A stretch of 6,571 bases of DNA. It comes from Syntrophaceae bacterium UBA1411 (lineage in GTDB: Bacteria; Desulfobacterota; Syntrophia; Syntrophales; Smithellaceae). The notes beneath the pieces are model-generated. The model had not been told where the DNA came from and did not search any database. It was given only the letters and a program-made list of their open reading frames with translations. Every line of letters starts with the position of its first letter. Position 1 is the first letter of the stretch. Positions 6,368 through 6,571 of the stretch are shown here, one piece after another. Where the stretch lies: NCBI GenBank assembly GCA_002304995.1, contig DBPV01000031.1:1-6571 (forward strand), read 5' to 3'. Made by a program: the position numbers and the translations under genes.

Positions 6368-6571
6368 AAACCTGTTCCGACATTGAAAATCTTCTGCCGC
6401 TTTACGAGGAGGGCGTTTTGTCCGACGCGGAAAAGCGATTGGTGGAGGAGCATCTGGCGCACTGCGACGCCTGTTTTCGCGAGCTGGCGGATTTGCGCAA
6501 GGCGGCCGCGCTGGTGCGCGGACTGCCCGAGGCGGCCCTGCCGCCCTGGTTCGAACAGAAAATCATGGCGC
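6364..6571 (+). CDS. Zinc-finger (ZAS/zf-HC2) anti-sigma factor, 3'-truncated
   Basis: The ATG at 6364 overlaps the sigma stop by four bases, and the frame stays open to the window edge (69 complete codons, beginning MKTCSDIENLLPLYEEG). The zinc-binding motif HxxxCxxC is present as His30, Cys34 and Cys37 (HLAHCDAC), with a further possible ligand at Cys4. This is the anti-sigma domain that sandwiches between sigma-2 and sigma-4 of its partner. Many family members follow the domain with a membrane helix and a sensing domain, which would lie beyond the right edge. The protein therefore holds the upstream sigma factor inactive until a signal arrives. Whether release is by redox loss of zinc, proteolysis or a membrane signal cannot be seen. 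Confidence 0.9.
   Translation, partial: MKTCSDIENLLPLYEEGVLSDAEKRLVEEHLAHCDACFRELADLRKAAALVRGLPEAALPPWFEQKIMA

Noticed and set aside
1..6571. CRISPR array, tRNA, rRNA or insertion sequence
   Set aside because: I saw no spaced direct repeats, cloverleaf, rRNA segments, transposase motifs or target-site duplications on either strand.

Overview
The window is GC-rich (by eye about 60 percent), densely coded DNA with short intergenic gaps, Shine-Dalgarno starts and a sigma-70-type promoter, so it is bacterial chromosome. The gene content (a B12-type radical SAM protein of the uncharacterised TIGR03960 kind, a CHAT protease with a Sel1 partner, an ECF sigma/anti-sigma pair) would suit an anaerobic deltaproteobacterium (Desulfobacterota/Syntrophales-like). 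That placement is inference from gene families, not from a marker gene. Both ends cut through genes.

Layout. (1) 1-1260, plus strand: the C-terminal part of a radical SAM protein that begins left of the window. (2) 1323-2684, 2752-4929 and 4953-5507, minus strand: a three-gene leftward block. In transcription order it holds a small membrane-anchored Sel1-repeat protein, a 725-aa protein ending in a CHAT caspase-like protease domain with its His/Cys dyad intact, and a TIM-barrel amidohydrolase (PF04909-like) with a large insertion. A near-consensus promoter (TTGACT-18 bp-TATAAT, 5591-5620) drives the block. A small hairpin plus T tract lies between the CHAT gene and the amidohydrolase and may lower expression of the last gene. 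(3) 5508-5737: a divergent regulatory region. (4) 5738-6367 and 6364-6571, plus strand: an ECF sigma factor whose stop overlaps the start of a zinc-finger (HxxxCxxC) anti-sigma factor, which runs off the right edge.

How the parts may fit. The Sel1 protein and the CHAT protein are adjacent, share one promoter, and resemble a TPR-CHAT protease split into two genes, with the scaffold half tethered to the membrane. An ECF sigma/anti-sigma pair sits directly across the divergent promoter. This recalls the type III-E CRISPR 'Craspase' loci, where a TPR-CHAT protease (Csx29) cleaves a protein that controls an ECF-type sigma factor. No Cas gene or CRISPR array is present here, so the idea of a stand-alone CHAT-protease/ECF-sigma signalling module is a hypothesis. 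The most cautious reading is a CHAT-Sel1 conflict or stress module that happens to lie beside an unrelated sigma/anti-sigma operon.
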